DNA from: CAZEMR01 sp964513465
GTDB taxonomy: Bacteria; Bacteroidota; Ignavibacteria; Kapaibacteriales; UBA2268
Assembly (NCBI GenBank): GCA_964513465.1
Contig: CAZEMR010000001.1
Span: 62,001 to 126,000, forward strand
DNA: 64,000 bases
Direction: 5' to 3'
Part shown: positions 55,641 through 64,000 of the stretch, one piece after another
Layout: every line of letters starts with the position of its first letter
Numbering within the stretch: position 1 is the first letter of the stretch
Notes under the pieces: model-generated
The model's input: only the letters and a program-made list of their open reading frames with translations
Told to the model about the DNA's origin: nothing
Database searches by the model: none
Position numbers and translations under genes: made by a program

Positions 55641-57485
55641 ATGAAAAAAGATTTCAAAGAGGCTCTAATATCAGATGTTCTGTTGTTCGACGGAGGCATG
55701 GGCACCGAATTATACAAGCTTGGCGTATTCATTAATAAATGCTTCGATGAGCTGAACCTGAGCAATCCGGCGCTCGTCGGGCAGGTGCATCAAAGCTATA
55801 AGGATGCCGGCGCTGATGTAATCGAAACTAATACTTTTGGCGCTAATAGTTTCAAGCTGCGTCTGCACCAGCTTGACGACAAAGTTTACGAAATCAACAG
55901 ACGCGGCGCAGAAATTGCCCGTAAAATCGCAGAAGACGATATTTATGTGGCCGGTGCAGTCGGGCCGCTTGGAGTCCAGATTGAGCCGCTCGGGCCGCTT
56001 TCGCGCGATGAAGCCCGGCAGGCATTCGAAGAGCAGATTAAAGGGCTATGCGAGGGCGGAGTTGATGCGCTTATTTTCGAAACCTTCACATATCCCGATG
56101 AATTGAATCAGGCGGTGGCCGCTGCCCGAAATGTATGCGATCTGCCGGTGATTGCCCAACTAACGATAAAGGAAGACGCCACAACCCTGACAGGCGCCCG
56201 ACCGGAATATATTATTAAAGAGCTCGAGCAATTCGGCGCCGACGCCATCGGCATCAACTGCACTGTCGGTCCGCAGGTGATGCTCCAGTGGCTCGACGAG
56301 GCGCGGCGGATCACAAGACTTCCGCTATCGGTAATGCCGAATGCCGGCAAGCCCAAAAATATCGAGGGCCGGAATATTTATCTTACATCGCCGGAATATA
56401 TGGGCGAATACGCCCGGCATTTTATTAAGGCCGGGGCTAATATAATCGGTGGCTGCTGCGGTACTTCGCCCGAGCATATCAAAAGAATGCGGAATTCGAT
56501 CCGCTCGTTACAGCCCAAAATGCTGCAAACGGAAATCATTGATATTAAAAAATATTCAAGCGATAAATCCGAACCTATCCCATCGAACAGGAAATCGCGT
56601 CTGGCCCGGCGCCTCAGCGAAGGGCATTTTGTTACTTTTGTCGAACTCCTTGCGCCGCATGGTGTTGCCTCTGAAAAGGAGATCGAAAAAGCCCGTGAAC
56701 TGTTTTATTTTGGTGTCGATGTCATAAATATTCCTGATGGTCCGCGAGCCAGCGCCCGTATGTCGGCGCTGTCGCTGGCGGTACAGATTCAGCGGGATGT
56801 GGGCATCGAAACCGTGCTGCATTACGTATGCCGCGACAGGAATGTAATTGGTATCCAGTCCGATTTGCTTGGCGCGTATGCGCTCGGCGTTAAGAATATC
56901 CTGGCTATTACCGGCGATCCGCCCAAGCTGGGCAATTATCCCGATGCCACCGGTGTGTTCGATGTGGATTCAATCGGTCTTGTCAATATTCTTAACCGGC
57001 TCAATCACGGCCTGGATATTGCCGGAAACCCGATAGGCCGTCCGACGGGATTTTTTACAGGTGTAGGAGCCAATCCCGGAGCGGTAAAGATGGATCAGGA
57101 GCTGGCCCGGCTTAACTGGAAGGTCGACGCTGGCGCCGAATATATAATCACCCAGCCTGTATTCGAGCGCGAATTATTCGAAGATTTCATGAATAAAATT
57201 CATCATATCAAAATTCCGGTGATTGCGGGAATATGGCCGCTTACATCTATCCGTAATGCCGAATTTATGAACAACGAAATTCCCGGCTGCTATGTGCCGG
57301 AGCCGATCATGAAGCGTCTAAGAGCATACGAGGATTCCAAAGAGGCGAGCCGCGCCGAGGGTATAGAAATTGCCCGCGAGACTCTGGAAAGCATCAAAGA
57401 CATGATCGCCGGGGTTCAGCTTTCTATGCCATTCGGGCGAGTAGACACAGTGGAAAGAGTACTGAAAGGTCTTGATCTTAAGTGA
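55641..57485 (+). CDS. Bifunctional homocysteine S-methyltransferase / methylenetetrahydrofolate reductase
   Basis: 614 residues. The N-terminal half (1-295) is a zinc homocysteine-methyltransferase domain; metal Cys are C207 in GINCTVGP and C272-C273 in GGCCGTSPEH. It starts VLLFDGGMGTELY. The C-terminal half (about 325-610) is a methylenetetrahydrofolate reductase barrel: VTFVELLAPHG, ILAITGDPPKLGN, IGLVNILNRLNHG, FFTGVGANPG and YIITQPVFE. Fused proteins of this type are known in several phyla and can make 5-methyl-THF; whether the methyltransferase half uses methyl-THF, SAM or S-methylmethionine is not certain. MetH begins 4.6 kb downstream. Confidence 0.93.
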   Translation: MKKDFKEALISDVLLFDGGMGTELYKLGVFINKCFDELNLSNPALVGQVHQSYKDAGADVIETNTFGANSFKLRLHQLDDKVYEINRRGAEIARKIAEDDIYVAGAVGPLGVQIEPLGPLSRDEARQAFEEQIKGLCEGGVDALIFETFTYPDELNQAVAAARNVCDLPVIAQLTIKEDATTLTGARPEYIIKELEQFGADAIGINCTVGPQVMLQWLDEARRITRLPLSVMPNAGKPKNIEGRNIYLTSPEYMGEYARHFIKAGANIIGGCCGTSPEHIKRMRNSIRSLQPKMLQTEIIDIKKYSSDKSEPIPSNRKSRLARRLSEGHFVTFVELLAPHGVASEKEIEKARELFYFGVDVINIPDGPRASARMSALSLAVQIQRDVGIETVLHYVCRDRNVIGIQSDLLGAYALGVKNILAITGDPPKLGNYPDATGVFDVDSIGLVNILNRLNHGLDIAGNPIGRPTGFFTGVGANPGAVKMDQELARLNWKVDAGAEYIITQPVFERELFEDFMNKIHHIKIPVIAGIWPLTSIRNAEFMNNEIPGCYVPEPIMKRLRAYEDSKEASRAEGIEIARETLESIKDMIAGVQLSMPFGRVDTVERVLKGLDLK

Positions 57486-57539
57486 AACGCATAATTCGTT
57501 GAAATATAATATATATAGATACTAATATCAGTTGATAAT

Positions 57540-60500
57540 ATGGATAAAATCGCAGATCCCATACTGAGAAAATTGCGCAATTGGTTTGGCCTTCGTCATT
57601 TCAGCGAAGAAAAAGACTACGAACGACTTCGCAAGAGCATCTTTCTTCATCTGATATTTAATATCGGCAGCTTCTTCCTGATAATTTACTCAGTGCTCGC
57701 AGCATTAGAGGGGAATTATTATCTGGTGGCGTTCGACTTCGCTACCGCATTGCTTTTGTCCGCATCGGCTTTATATTTTCGCCGCAAGGGGAATTTTCGG
57801 TTTGCGCTTTATTCCGGGCTGGCATTGGTAAGTATTTTATATATATATCTGGTTATCAGCGGAGGGGAAGCCAAAACCGGACATCTATGGATATTTACTT
57901 ATCCTTTGATTGTGATGTATCTATTCGGCGGACGCGTTGGTTTGTTAATCACTATCGTATTTCTGGCGCTTGTCCATCTGACTGCATTTGCGCTGGATGT
58001 CCGGACAGTTCTGGACTTTTATTCGGACCAATATTTGTATCGTCTCGTTGGATCATTTATCGTCGTTTTTATTATTGCTTATATCTATGAATATATCCGC
58101 GAACGCACCCATCGGCGTTTCTACGATAAACGCGATAAGCTCGAGCGAACAGTCGCAGAGCTCAGCAAAGCCGAAAGCATATTGCGCAACAGCGAGCAGA
58201 AGTTTCGCAATCTGATCGAGCATGCCCGCGATGCAATTCTCATACTTCGCGATGGCAGGATAATATTTTCCAATTGGGCGATAGAAGAGATCACTGGCTA
58301 TTCGGCTGGGGAAGTACATGGAATGCAATTTGCCGATTTCATAACCGAAGAAGATCGATACTCGCTCGAGTATTTCATGGAGAACTTTGAAAATGACCTT
58401 CCGGGGGCCCACATAATCGAGTCAAGCGTAAGGCATCGGCTGGGCTATAAGATAAATGTCGAACTTAATATTAATTATATTTATTACGAGCAGCAGCCAG
58501 CCCTTCAGGTTTTTATGCGCGATATTACTTCGCGCATTCAGGCGATGGAGTCGCTCGAATCCAGCGAAAGGAAATTCCGCAGCCTGTTCGAAGCATCGGG
58601 CGATGCGATATTACTGCTCAAGGAAAATAATATTATAGAATGTAATTCCCGATCACTTCGCTTGCTGGGTGGTAGTATTGAAGAAATCCGGAATTCGGAA
58701 ATATTTGAGTACTCTCCGCCAATGCAACCCGACAGACGAAAGTCCCGCGAGAGTATGGAAGAATTAATCGCTTTGGCGCATAATAACGAAGACGTTAATT
58801 TCGAGTGGCAATGCAGGCGCAAAGACGGAGGGCTTTTTTATGCGGATATCGGAATCACAAAGCTGAAGACCGACGGAGAGAATTTGCTGCAGATGATTAT
58901 ACGCGATGTTAGCTACCGTAAGCGTACCGAGGAAATTCTCCACGAGCAGAAAGCACTGCTCGACGAGGTATTCCAGAATGTGCAGGAAGGGATCGGGATT
59001 GTGGACGAAAACGAGACTATACTGTTCTGCAACGAGGCATTCGCGCGGCTTTTCGAAAGCCCTAAAGAGAAGCTGATCGGTATGAATATACTTTCGTTTT
59101 TCGAATCCGAGGCGAGAGAGATAATCAACCAGCAGAGCAGGCTTCGGAAATCCGGCCGCATAAGCACCTACGAAATTCCGCTCAGGACCGACAGCGGCGA
59201 GCACAAGTTCGTAAGGTTCAACGTGTCTCCGAGATTCAGCCCCGAGGGCCATTTCGCCGGCGGATTTGCTGCTGTGCTCGACATAACCGCCCTGAAACAA
59301 AATGAACGGGAGCTCGAAAAATATCGCGAGCACCTCGAGCGGCTCGTATCCGAGCGCACCGCCGAACTGAACCGCTCCAACAAATATCTGCATTCGGAAA
59401 TTCAGGAAAGAGTTGCCGCAGAGAAAAAGCTTTCTTTCCGACTCCGATACGAAGAGGGTCTGGCGAGCTATTCCGGATCTTTGCTTTCCGGATTCGAGGA
59501 GAATCTTCACGAAGCATTATACCATCTTCTAAATGCCTCGCAGGTCAGCCGTGTATATCTGGCCGAAAATGTCGAAGACCCCGACAAAGGCCTTGCCATG
59601 CATATTGTTCACGAAGTATGCGCTTCGGGCGTCGAACCAACGGTTAAATCACCCGACGGATTGATAATACCATATAAATTCGGATTTGGCCGCTGGGAGG
59701 AAATCCTTCGAGAGGGCCTGCCAATGCTTGGCCATATGGAGAGCTTCCCCGAAAACGAACGTAAGATACTCGCCGGACGTAAATTCAAATCGCTGCTGAT
59801 ACTTCCGATAATGGCAAATGGAAAATGGTATGGATTCCTCGGATTCGAGGATGTAGAGAAACAACGCGAGTGGAATATGGAAGCTCCGCTGCTTCAGACT
59901 GCCACCGATTTGATGGGGTCATACATAGAACGCCGTTCTTATGAGCAGAGGCTTCATCAGGCAAAGGAAGAAGCCGAGAAAATCAGTCGTCTGAAATCAC
60001 AGTTTCTGGCGAATGTGTCTCACGAAATCCGAACACCTCTGAATGGAATTATCGGATTCTCGGAAGTGATTTTATCCTCAAAAGATATTGAATCCATCAA
60101 AAATAAAACCAAGTCGATTATTTCCGAAAGCGAATCGCTGCTGCTTTTGATAAATGACATACTCGACCACGCAAAGATCGAAGCCGGCAAAACCGTGCTT
60201 GAGCCTAATCCGATGGACATAGTCTCTCTGATGGAGGAACTTGTCAGCGTGTTTTATGTGCAGGCACAGACGCGAGGACTTGATTTTGCAGTAACTGTCG
60301 AGGACAGCGTGCCGCGCTATCTGTTTTGCGACCGGCTGCGCCTGAGGCAGGTGTTGATGAATTTGCTGTCGAACGCATTTAAATTTACAAAATCGGGGTC
60401 TGTTACCATCGATGTTCGCTCGATCCGCAGAATGGGCGACAAAGTAAAACTCGCATTTGCAGTGATCGATACCGGAATAGGTATACCGCGCGAGCAGCAC

Positions 60501-61580
60501 GAGAATATCTTCTCCAGCTTTTCGCAGGCGGACGGTTCCACCACCCGCAAATATGGAGGCACCGGGCTGGGCACAACCATTTCTCGCCAGCTTGTGGAAT
60601 TGATGGATGGGAAGATGTATCTGGAAAGCGAACCGGGAATCGGCAGCAAATTCTGGTTTGAGGTTACATTGCCGGTAAGCGGCCCTCCGATCGAGAATCC
60701 CGAGGAAATGGACGTCAATGAGGACATCCAGCATGTATTAGCAGAAGAGCGCAAAGCTAATGCCACCAAAATACTCGTAGTGGACGATTACCCGCCCAAC
60801 CGCGAAGTAGCCAGAATGCATCTCGAAGCCGCCGGCCATGAAGTTCATCTTGCCGAGGACGGAGAAAAGGGACTGGAGTTGTGCGATAAGATGAAATTCG
60901 ATCTGATATTGATGGACATTCAGATGCCAAATATGGATGGCTACGAAGCATCCGAACGTATACGATCGCAGGCCAAGATCAATAAAAATATTCCGATAAT
61001 TGCGCTGACTGCGAATATCGAGGCAAGCGCAAAGGTCGATTGTCTGCATGCGGGGATGAATGACGTCATCACCAAGCCTATCCGCCGAAAGTCATTCCTT
61101 ACAACGGTCGATAAATGGCTATTTCTCTCGGATTCTTCAGTCAAAAGCGAGACACTGATCGAAGCTTTGCCGCCGGAATCCCGAATGGATGAAGATGAAA
61201 ACGCCGATTCGGAATCCGGCGAAACCATACCCCAACCGATTGATCTGCGGGTGGCGGTCGACGAATTCGGTTCGATCGAAGTAGTAAGGAATGTGACTTT
61301 GCAATTTATCGACAATGTGGATCGTCAACTTGAAAAAATCAATGAGTCGATCGAAAATCGCGACAGCGAGACCCTCCGCCGTGAATTCCATTCGATCAAA
61401 GGCGGATCGGCCACTTTGGAAGCATTGCCATTGGCCGGATTTGCAAAAAAATTGGAAGACTTGAGTAAAAATGATAAATTTGAAGAAATAAATGCTTTAA
61501 TGCCCGAGTTTTATGATTCATTTGAACAATTAAAGCATTTCTTTTTCGAAAATCTTGATCCAAAAACAGGAAAAGAATGA
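57540..61580 (+). CDS. Membrane hybrid histidine kinase with PAS x3, GAF, HisKA, HATPase, REC and HPt
   Basis: 1346 residues. The N-terminus carries about six membrane helices (33-180, 7TM-like/MASE-type sensor) without a large periplasmic domain. Then come PAS domains near 210-320, 335-455 and 470-600, a coiled coil, a GAF domain (about 640-800), HisKA with H828 in VSHEIRTPLN, HATPase with LLSNAFKFTK, DTGIGI and GGTGLGTTI, a receiver with D1126 in LMDIQMPNMDG, and a C-terminal HPt domain with H1284 in FHSIKGGSATLEA. All relay residues are intact, so a full His-Asp-His relay can run within one chain. The next gene overlaps by 4 bases (ATGA) and is a stand-alone receiver, the likely final acceptor. 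Confidence 0.93.
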   Translation: MDKIADPILRKLRNWFGLRHFSEEKDYERLRKSIFLHLIFNIGSFFLIIYSVLAALEGNYYLVAFDFATALLLSASALYFRRKGNFRFALYSGLALVSILYIYLVISGGEAKTGHLWIFTYPLIVMYLFGGRVGLLITIVFLALVHLTAFALDVRTVLDFYSDQYLYRLVGSFIVVFIIAYIYEYIRERTHRRFYDKRDKLERTVAELSKAESILRNSEQKFRNLIEHARDAILILRDGRIIFSNWAIEEITGYSAGEVHGMQFADFITEEDRYSLEYFMENFENDLPGAHIIESSVRHRLGYKINVELNINYIYYEQQPALQVFMRDITSRIQAMESLESSERKFRSLFEASGDAILLLKENNIIECNSRSLRLLGGSIEEIRNSEIFEYSPPMQPDRRKSRESMEELIALAHNNEDVNFEWQCRRKDGGLFYADIGITKLKTDGENLLQMIIRDVSYRKRTEEILHEQKALLDEVFQNVQEGIGIVDENETILFCNEAFARLFESPKEKLIGMNILSFFESEAREIINQQSRLRKSGRISTYEIPLRTDSGEHKFVRFNVSPRFSPEGHFAGGFAAVLDITALKQNERELEKYREHLERLVSERTAELNRSNKYLHSEIQERVAAEKKLSFRLRYEEGLASYSGSLLSGFEENLHEALYHLLNASQVSRVYLAENVEDPDKGLAMHIVHEVCASGVEPTVKSPDGLIIPYKFGFGRWEEILREGLPMLGHMESFPENERKILAGRKFKSLLILPIMANGKWYGFLGFEDVEKQREWNMEAPLLQTATDLMGSYIERRSYEQRLHQAKEEAEKISRLKSQFLANVSHEIRTPLNGIIGFSEVILSSKDIESIKNKTKSIISESESLLLLINDILDHAKIEAGKTVLEPNPMDIVSLMEELVSVFYVQAQTRGLDFAVTVEDSVPRYLFCDRLRLRQVLMNLLSNAFKFTKSGSVTIDVRSIRRMGDKVKLAFAVIDTGIGIPREQHENIFSSFSQADGSTTRKYGGTGLGTTISRQLVELMDGKMYLESEPGIGSKFWFEVTLPVSGPPIENPEEMDVNEDIQHVLAEERKANATKILVVDDYPPNREVARMHLEAAGHEVHLAEDGEKGLELCDKMKFDLILMDIQMPNMDGYEASERIRSQAKINKNIPIIALTANIEASAKVDCLHAGMNDVITKPIRRKSFLTTVDKWLFLSDSSVKSETLIEALPPESRMDEDENADSESGETIPQPIDLRVAVDEFGSIEVVRNVTLQFIDNVDRQLEKINESIENRDSETLRREFHSIKGGSATLEALPLAGFAKKLEDLSKNDKFEEINALMPEFYDSFEQLKHFFFENLDPKTGKE

Positions 61581-61969
61581 GAATACTTTGTGTGGACGAC
61601 GAACCGGTGGCACTCGCCAAACTTTCCGGGATGCTCGAAAAATACGGCAAGGTCGACAAAGCCGAAAACGGCAAAGACGCCTTCGATTTGTTTTATAAGG
61701 CGCTGTATGGCTTTGATCCCTACGAGCTGATTACAATAGATATATATATGCCGGAGATGCATGGCCTCGACCTTCTGGCAAAAATTCGCAGCGAAGAGAG
61801 CAAATTCCCGATCTATGTCTCCAAAATCGTAATGGTAACGGCCGAAGGCACCGCCGACAACGTTATTCAGGCGGCCAAAAGCCATGTGGATGCCTTTATT
61901 GTTAAACCGATAAAAAAAGACGTCCTGGCCCAGAAAATGGAAGAGATCGGATTATCTCAGGGTAAATAA
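61577..61969 (+). CDS. CheY-like single-domain response regulator
   Basis: 130 residues. Receiver with the acidic pair near 7-8 (VDDEP), acceptor D55 in TIDIYMPEMHGLDLL, switch Thr in VMVTAEG and Lys in FIVKPIKKD. No output domain. Overlaps the stop of the hybrid kinase by 4 bases (ATGA), so it is very probably the cognate acceptor of the HPt phosphate. A strong terminator follows. The output must come from protein-protein contact. Confidence 0.92.
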   Translation: MRILCVDDEPVALAKLSGMLEKYGKVDKAENGKDAFDLFYKALYGFDPYELITIDIYMPEMHGLDLLAKIRSEESKFPIYVSKIVMVTAEGTADNVIQAAKSHVDAFIVKPIKKDVLAQKMEEIGLSQGK

Positions 61970-61993
61970 GGGGAATATTTACCAAAATATCTG

Positions 61994-62024
61994 AGCCTGA
62001 TGGAATCCCCATCAGGCTTTTTTT
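61994..62024 (+). terminator. Rho-independent terminator after the CheY-like gene
   Basis: A perfect 10-bp stem (61994-62003 with 62009-62018), a 5-base loop and a T7 run, 24 bases past the stop. It isolates the kinase/regulator unit from metH. Confidence 0.92.
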
Positions 62025-62068
62025 AAGCCAAAAAATTTATTTCTTATGTCTTAATTCCGGAGAGATTA

Positions 62069-64000
62069 TTGAAAAATAATTCGATCAATGAACTGCTAAG
62101 TCGCCGAATACTCGTTCTCGACGGCGCCATGGGTACGCTGATTCAGGGGTATGATCCGAACGAAAACGATTTTCGGGGAGAAAAATTCGCCGGCCATCCC
62201 TTGCAACTCGCAGGATGCAACGATGTGCTTTCGATTACCCGCCCGGATATAATCAGAGAAATTCATGAGAAATACCTCGATGCCGGAGCGGATATTATCG
62301 AAACCAATACTTTCAACGCCCAGGCTATCTCTCTGGCGGATTACCGGCTCGGAGAATTCGCATACGAGATAAATCTGAACGCCGCAAAAATTGCCCGCGA
62401 AGCAGCGGATATATATATAACCAAAACTCCCGATAAGCCCCGTTTCGTTGCGGGATCGGTCGGACCCACCAACCGCACAGCGTCGATGTCGCCCGATGTA
62501 AGCGATCCGGGTTATCGTAATGTGACCTTCGACGAATTACGCCAGGCGTATTTCGATCAGATTCGCGGGCTGATCGATGGCGGAGCGGATGTTATATTAA
62601 TCGAAACAGTCACCGATACCCTTAATTGCAAAGCGGCAATCCATGCCGCATCGGGAGCTATGGAGCATTGCTGCAAATCTCTGCCGGTTATGATTTCCGG
62701 CACCGTGGTCGATATGAGTGGCCGCACGCTGTCGGGGCAGACAATCGACGCTTTTCGCATATCAGTTGCGCATACTCCGGGGCTGCTCTCGCTCGGACTG
62801 AACTGCTCGTTAGGCTCGGGCCAGATGAAGCAATTCATCGAGGAATTATCCGCAACGGCCGATTGCTATGTTAGTCTCTATCCAAATGCGGGATTGCCCA
62901 ATGAAATGGGCGAATACGACGAAAGCCCGGAATATATGGCCGGAGTTGCCGCTGAATATGCCCGAAATGGATATGTGAATATAATCGGCGGATGCTGCGG
63001 TACCACTCCGGAGCATATCGCGGCAATTGCCGATGCGGTTAAGGATATTAAACCACGCACAATTCCCGATAAACCGCGCAGACTCGAACTCGCCGGACTC
63101 GAGGCTTTGGAGATCACGCCCGACAGCAATTTTATCAATATCGGCGAGCGGACAAATGTGGCCGGTTCGGCAAAATTCAAGCGCCTGATAAAAGAGGATA
63201 ATTACGAGGAAGCGCTCGAAGTAGCCGCCGAACAGGTCGAAAACGGCGCCTCGGTAATTGATGTAAATATGGACGACGCAATGCTGGATTCGCCTGCGGC
63301 AATGACAAAATTCCTGCGAATGGTGGCATCCGAGCCGAATATCTCGCGCGTGCCGATGATGATCGATTCCTCTGATAAAAATGTGATAATTGCAGGATTG
63401 AAGTCGATTCAGGGGAAATGTATAGTCAATTCAATATCGCTCAAAGAGGGCGAAGCCGAATTCATAGAATTCGCCCGCGAGATACGTCGCTTCGGAGCGG
63501 CCGCCGTGGTAATGGCATTCGACGAAGCCGGCCAGGCTGTCACTTATGATCGCAAAATCGAGATATGCCGACGTGCATATGATATATTGATTAGTAAAGC
63601 CAATTTCCGACCGGAAGATATTATTTTCGATCCGAATATTCTGACCATCGCCACCGGAATGGAGGAACACAATGATTACGCCATTAATTATATAGAGGCC
63701 ACGCGCTGGATAAAGTCAAATCTGCCGGGTAGTTACGTCAGCGGCGGGGTGAGCAATCTATCCTTCTCGTTCCGTGGCAATAATGCCGTTCGCGAGGCAA
63801 TGCATTCGGCATTCCTCTATCACGCAATTCGCGCCGGGATGGACATGGGCATCGTAAATGCTGGCCAGCTTGAGATTTACGAGGAAATTCCAAAAGAATT
63901 ATTAAAATTAACCGAGGATGTGATATTCAATCGCACTGCCGATGCAACCGAACGCCTTATCGATTATGCGGAAAAAATCAAGGATCAAGGCAAAAGTGGT
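62069..64000 (+). CDS. metH: Cobalamin-dependent methionine synthase, N-terminal half (3' end outside the window)
   Basis: 644 codons are present of an expected ~1200. I chose the TTG at 62069, preceded by GGAGAG and giving KNNSINELLSRRILVLDGAM; no ATG fits the frame before the first conserved motif. The homocysteine-binding domain (about 10-325) has zinc ligands C246 in LGLNCSLG and C309-C310 in IGGCCGTTPEH. The pterin-binding (methyl-THF) domain begins near 345 with FINIGERTNVAGSAKF and continues through VIDVNMDDAMLD, MIDSS and SGGVSNLSFSFRGNNAVREAMH. The B12-binding and activation domains would lie beyond the window. No cobalamin or SAM riboswitch fits in the short gap after the terminator. 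Confidence 0.95.
   Translation, partial: MKNNSINELLSRRILVLDGAMGTLIQGYDPNENDFRGEKFAGHPLQLAGCNDVLSITRPDIIREIHEKYLDAGADIIETNTFNAQAISLADYRLGEFAYEINLNAAKIAREAADIYITKTPDKPRFVAGSVGPTNRTASMSPDVSDPGYRNVTFDELRQAYFDQIRGLIDGGADVILIETVTDTLNCKAAIHAASGAMEHCCKSLPVMISGTVVDMSGRTLSGQTIDAFRISVAHTPGLLSLGLNCSLGSGQMKQFIEELSATADCYVSLYPNAGLPNEMGEYDESPEYMAGVAAEYARNGYVNIIGGCCGTTPEHIAAIADAVKDIKPRTIPDKPRRLELAGLEALEITPDSNFINIGERTNVAGSAKFKRLIKEDNYEEALEVAAEQVENGASVIDVNMDDAMLDSPAAMTKFLRMVASEPNISRVPMMIDSSDKNVIIAGLKSIQGKCIVNSISLKEGEAEFIEFAREIRRFGAAAVVMAFDEAGQAVTYDRKIEICRRAYDILISKANFRPEDIIFDPNILTIATGMEEHNDYAINYIEATRWIKSNLPGSYVSGGVSNLSFSFRGNNAVREAMHSAFLYHAIRAGMDMGIVNAGQLEIYEEIPKELLKLTEDVIFNRTADATERLIDYAEKIKDQGKSG

Noticed and set aside
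62025..62068. Possible cobalamin or SAM riboswitch before metH
   Set aside because: Only about 44 bases separate the upstream terminator from the start, too short for either riboswitch class.

Overview
The window looks like chromosomal DNA from a Gram-negative member of the Bacteroidota/Chlorobiota assemblage, possibly an Ignavibacteria- or Kapabacteria-like lineage. The evidence is three or four exported proteins ending in type IX secretion (T9SS) sorting domains, a heptose epimerase (LPS core), an F-type ATPase operon lacking atpD/atpC and headed by two small AtpZ/AtpI-type genes, an unusually long AtpB N-terminus, mostly weak Shine-Dalgarno sites, and several start regions with Bacteroidota-like TTTG / TAnnTTTG promoter elements. 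The taxonomic call is an inference from gene content. No 16S rRNA is present.

Layout. 1-368: end of a peptide deformylase gene. 424-10251: exported-protein region with T9SS cargo, a Cys-rich exported protein, a 1524-residue VWA protein and a small AlbA_2 protein; the stretch from about 3200 to 5560 is clearly AT-richer than its surroundings. 10337-11725: an LD-carboxypeptidase gene and a tRNA-Ser(GGA) gene. 11875-21227: three sensor kinase genes in tandem, probably one operon. 21230-25145: mutS2, a YqeY-like gene and an exported SagB-like flavoprotein gene. 25343-30465: methyltransferase, YfhO-type membrane protein and TPR protein. 30505-35518: minus-strand run with STAS, EEP nuclease, proline dehydrogenase, tmk, rsmI, tadA and TauE/SafE. 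35632-37734: TPR sensor kinase. 37814-40315: gyrA. 40589-47213: atp operon (atpZ-like, atpI-like, B, E, F, H, A, hldD, G), with the LPS gene hldD lodged between atpA and atpG. 47345-51594: CBM9-like exported protein, PfkB kinase, ddl and family-4 uracil-DNA glycosylase. 51744-53189: O-antigen ligase-like protein. 53305-54890: a degenerate receptor-like protein overlapping an ODP-type di-iron metallo-beta-lactamase-fold protein. 55008-64000: rdgB, a fused homocysteine methyltransferase/MTHFR gene, a membrane hybrid kinase with HPt plus a CheY-like regulator, and the start of metH.

How the genes fit together. Signal transduction is over-represented: five histidine kinases, one stand-alone receiver, a STAS protein and the receptor-like/ODP pair, yet no DNA-binding output regulator is visible. 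Outputs must therefore lie elsewhere or work by protein contact. Housekeeping functions (ATP synthase, gyrase, methionine/folate, cell wall, tRNA modification, DNA repair) fill the rest. No gene-free stretch exceeds about 300 bases; the longest, 273 bases between gyrA and atpG, holds the atp terminator and a gyrA promoter candidate. I saw no CRISPR array, insertion sequence, integrase, phage gene or attachment site.
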